Origin: Bacteroidota bacterium
GTDB lineage: Bacteria; Bacteroidota; Bacteroidia; Bacteroidales; Porphyromonadaceae
Direction of reading: 5' to 3'
Assembly (NCBI GenBank): GCA_023388555.1
Contig: JAEWGA010000060.1
Location: 1-6,333 of the forward strand
DNA: 6,333 bases
The position numbers and the translations under genes are program-made. Shown one piece after another: positions 6,233 to 6,333 of the stretch. A model generated the notes under the pieces. It worked only from the letters and a program-made list of their open reading frames with translations. It was not told the DNA's origin and did no database searches. Every line of letters starts with the position of its first letter. The first letter of the stretch is position 1.

Positions 6233-6264
6233 CAAAGTTACCATTTTCCACGGCAAAAACCAAT
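6233..6264 (-). promoter_or_regulatory. Bacteroidota promoter for yceD-rpmF
   Basis: On the minus strand a TAACTTTG -7 box (6240 down to 6233) matches TAnnTTTG exactly, and ATTGG at 6264-6260 gives a reasonable -33 box with a 19-20 base spacer, the spacing known for the Bacteroidota primary sigma factor. Transcription should start near 6226, about ten bases before the yceD ATG. The -7 box is identical to the one proposed for tcdA. Confidence 0.65.
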
Positions 6265-6301
6265 ACGTTTTATAATGTGTTGGTGCTGCTGGGCTATTAT
6301 A

Positions 6302-6327
6302 CCCCTTGTTGGGGCAAAGGGCTTTGC
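6302..6327. repeat. Two adjoining small inverted repeats at the right edge
   Basis: CCCC (6302-6305) and GGGG (6311-6314) flank a five-base loop, and GCAAAGGGCTTTGC (6314-6327) is a second inverted repeat with 5-bp arms and a four-base loop. They share base 6314. No U-run follows on either strand within the window, so a terminator cannot be claimed; the neighbouring gene beyond the edge may explain them. Confidence 0.35.
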
Positions 6328-6333
6328 TACTTA

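Noticed and set aside
6275..6333. Open plus-strand frame starting ATG at 6275 (MCWCCWAIIPLVGAKGFAT) running off the right edge, with TACGTTTT at 6264-6271 as a loose -7 box
   Set aside because: Only 19 codons are visible, the Trp/Cys-rich start is unlike any protein or signal peptide I recognise, and the inverted repeats in it suggest non-coding DNA. It cannot be excluded without the next bases.

Overview
The window (6,333 bases) looks like ordinary chromosomal DNA from a member of the Bacteroidota, probably of the Bacteroidales. The evidence is: start codons lack Shine-Dalgarno sites and are preceded by A/T-rich leaders; two intergenic regions carry the TAnnTTTG-type -7 element of Bacteroidota promoters; and the protein families (peptidase C26-M19 fusion, TcdA, LolD, ComEA-like helix-hairpin-helix protein, YkuD lipoprotein, DedA, YceD/L32) all read like Bacteroidota versions. 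No mobile element, CRISPR array, tRNA or rRNA was seen.

Left half, plus strand. The window opens inside a two-domain hydrolase: a class I glutamine-amidotransferase-like (peptidase C26, PuuD-like) domain whose nucleophile cysteine should lie just before base 1, fused to a complete membrane-dipeptidase (M19) domain. After an 83-base gap with a candidate promoter comes a tight three-gene unit: tcdA (ct6A tRNA modification), lolD (ATPase of the lipoprotein-release transporter) and a membrane-anchored helix-hairpin-helix protein related to ComEA. Both junctions are ATGA overlaps, so translation is probably coupled although the three roles look unrelated.

Right half, minus strand. Reading from the right edge leftwards: a good Bacteroidota promoter, yceD (DUF177) and rpmF (ribosomal protein L32, only 59 residues) form the widely conserved ribosome-linked pair, ended by a strong hairpin. 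Just beyond it, possibly using a promoter that overlaps the hairpin, come a DedA-family membrane protein and an L,D-transpeptidase-like (YkuD) lipoprotein 12 bases apart. This envelope pair converges on the tcdA unit across a 50-base gap. The last ~118 bases hold the yceD promoter and a small cluster of inverted repeats.

Nothing here amounts to a new system. The points most worth a second look are the C26-M19 fusion, the altered SHMCVR active-site motif of the YkuD protein, the overlapping tcdA-lolD-HhH unit with a LolD that has no adjacent LolC/E, and the compact terminator/promoter arrangement in front of dedA.
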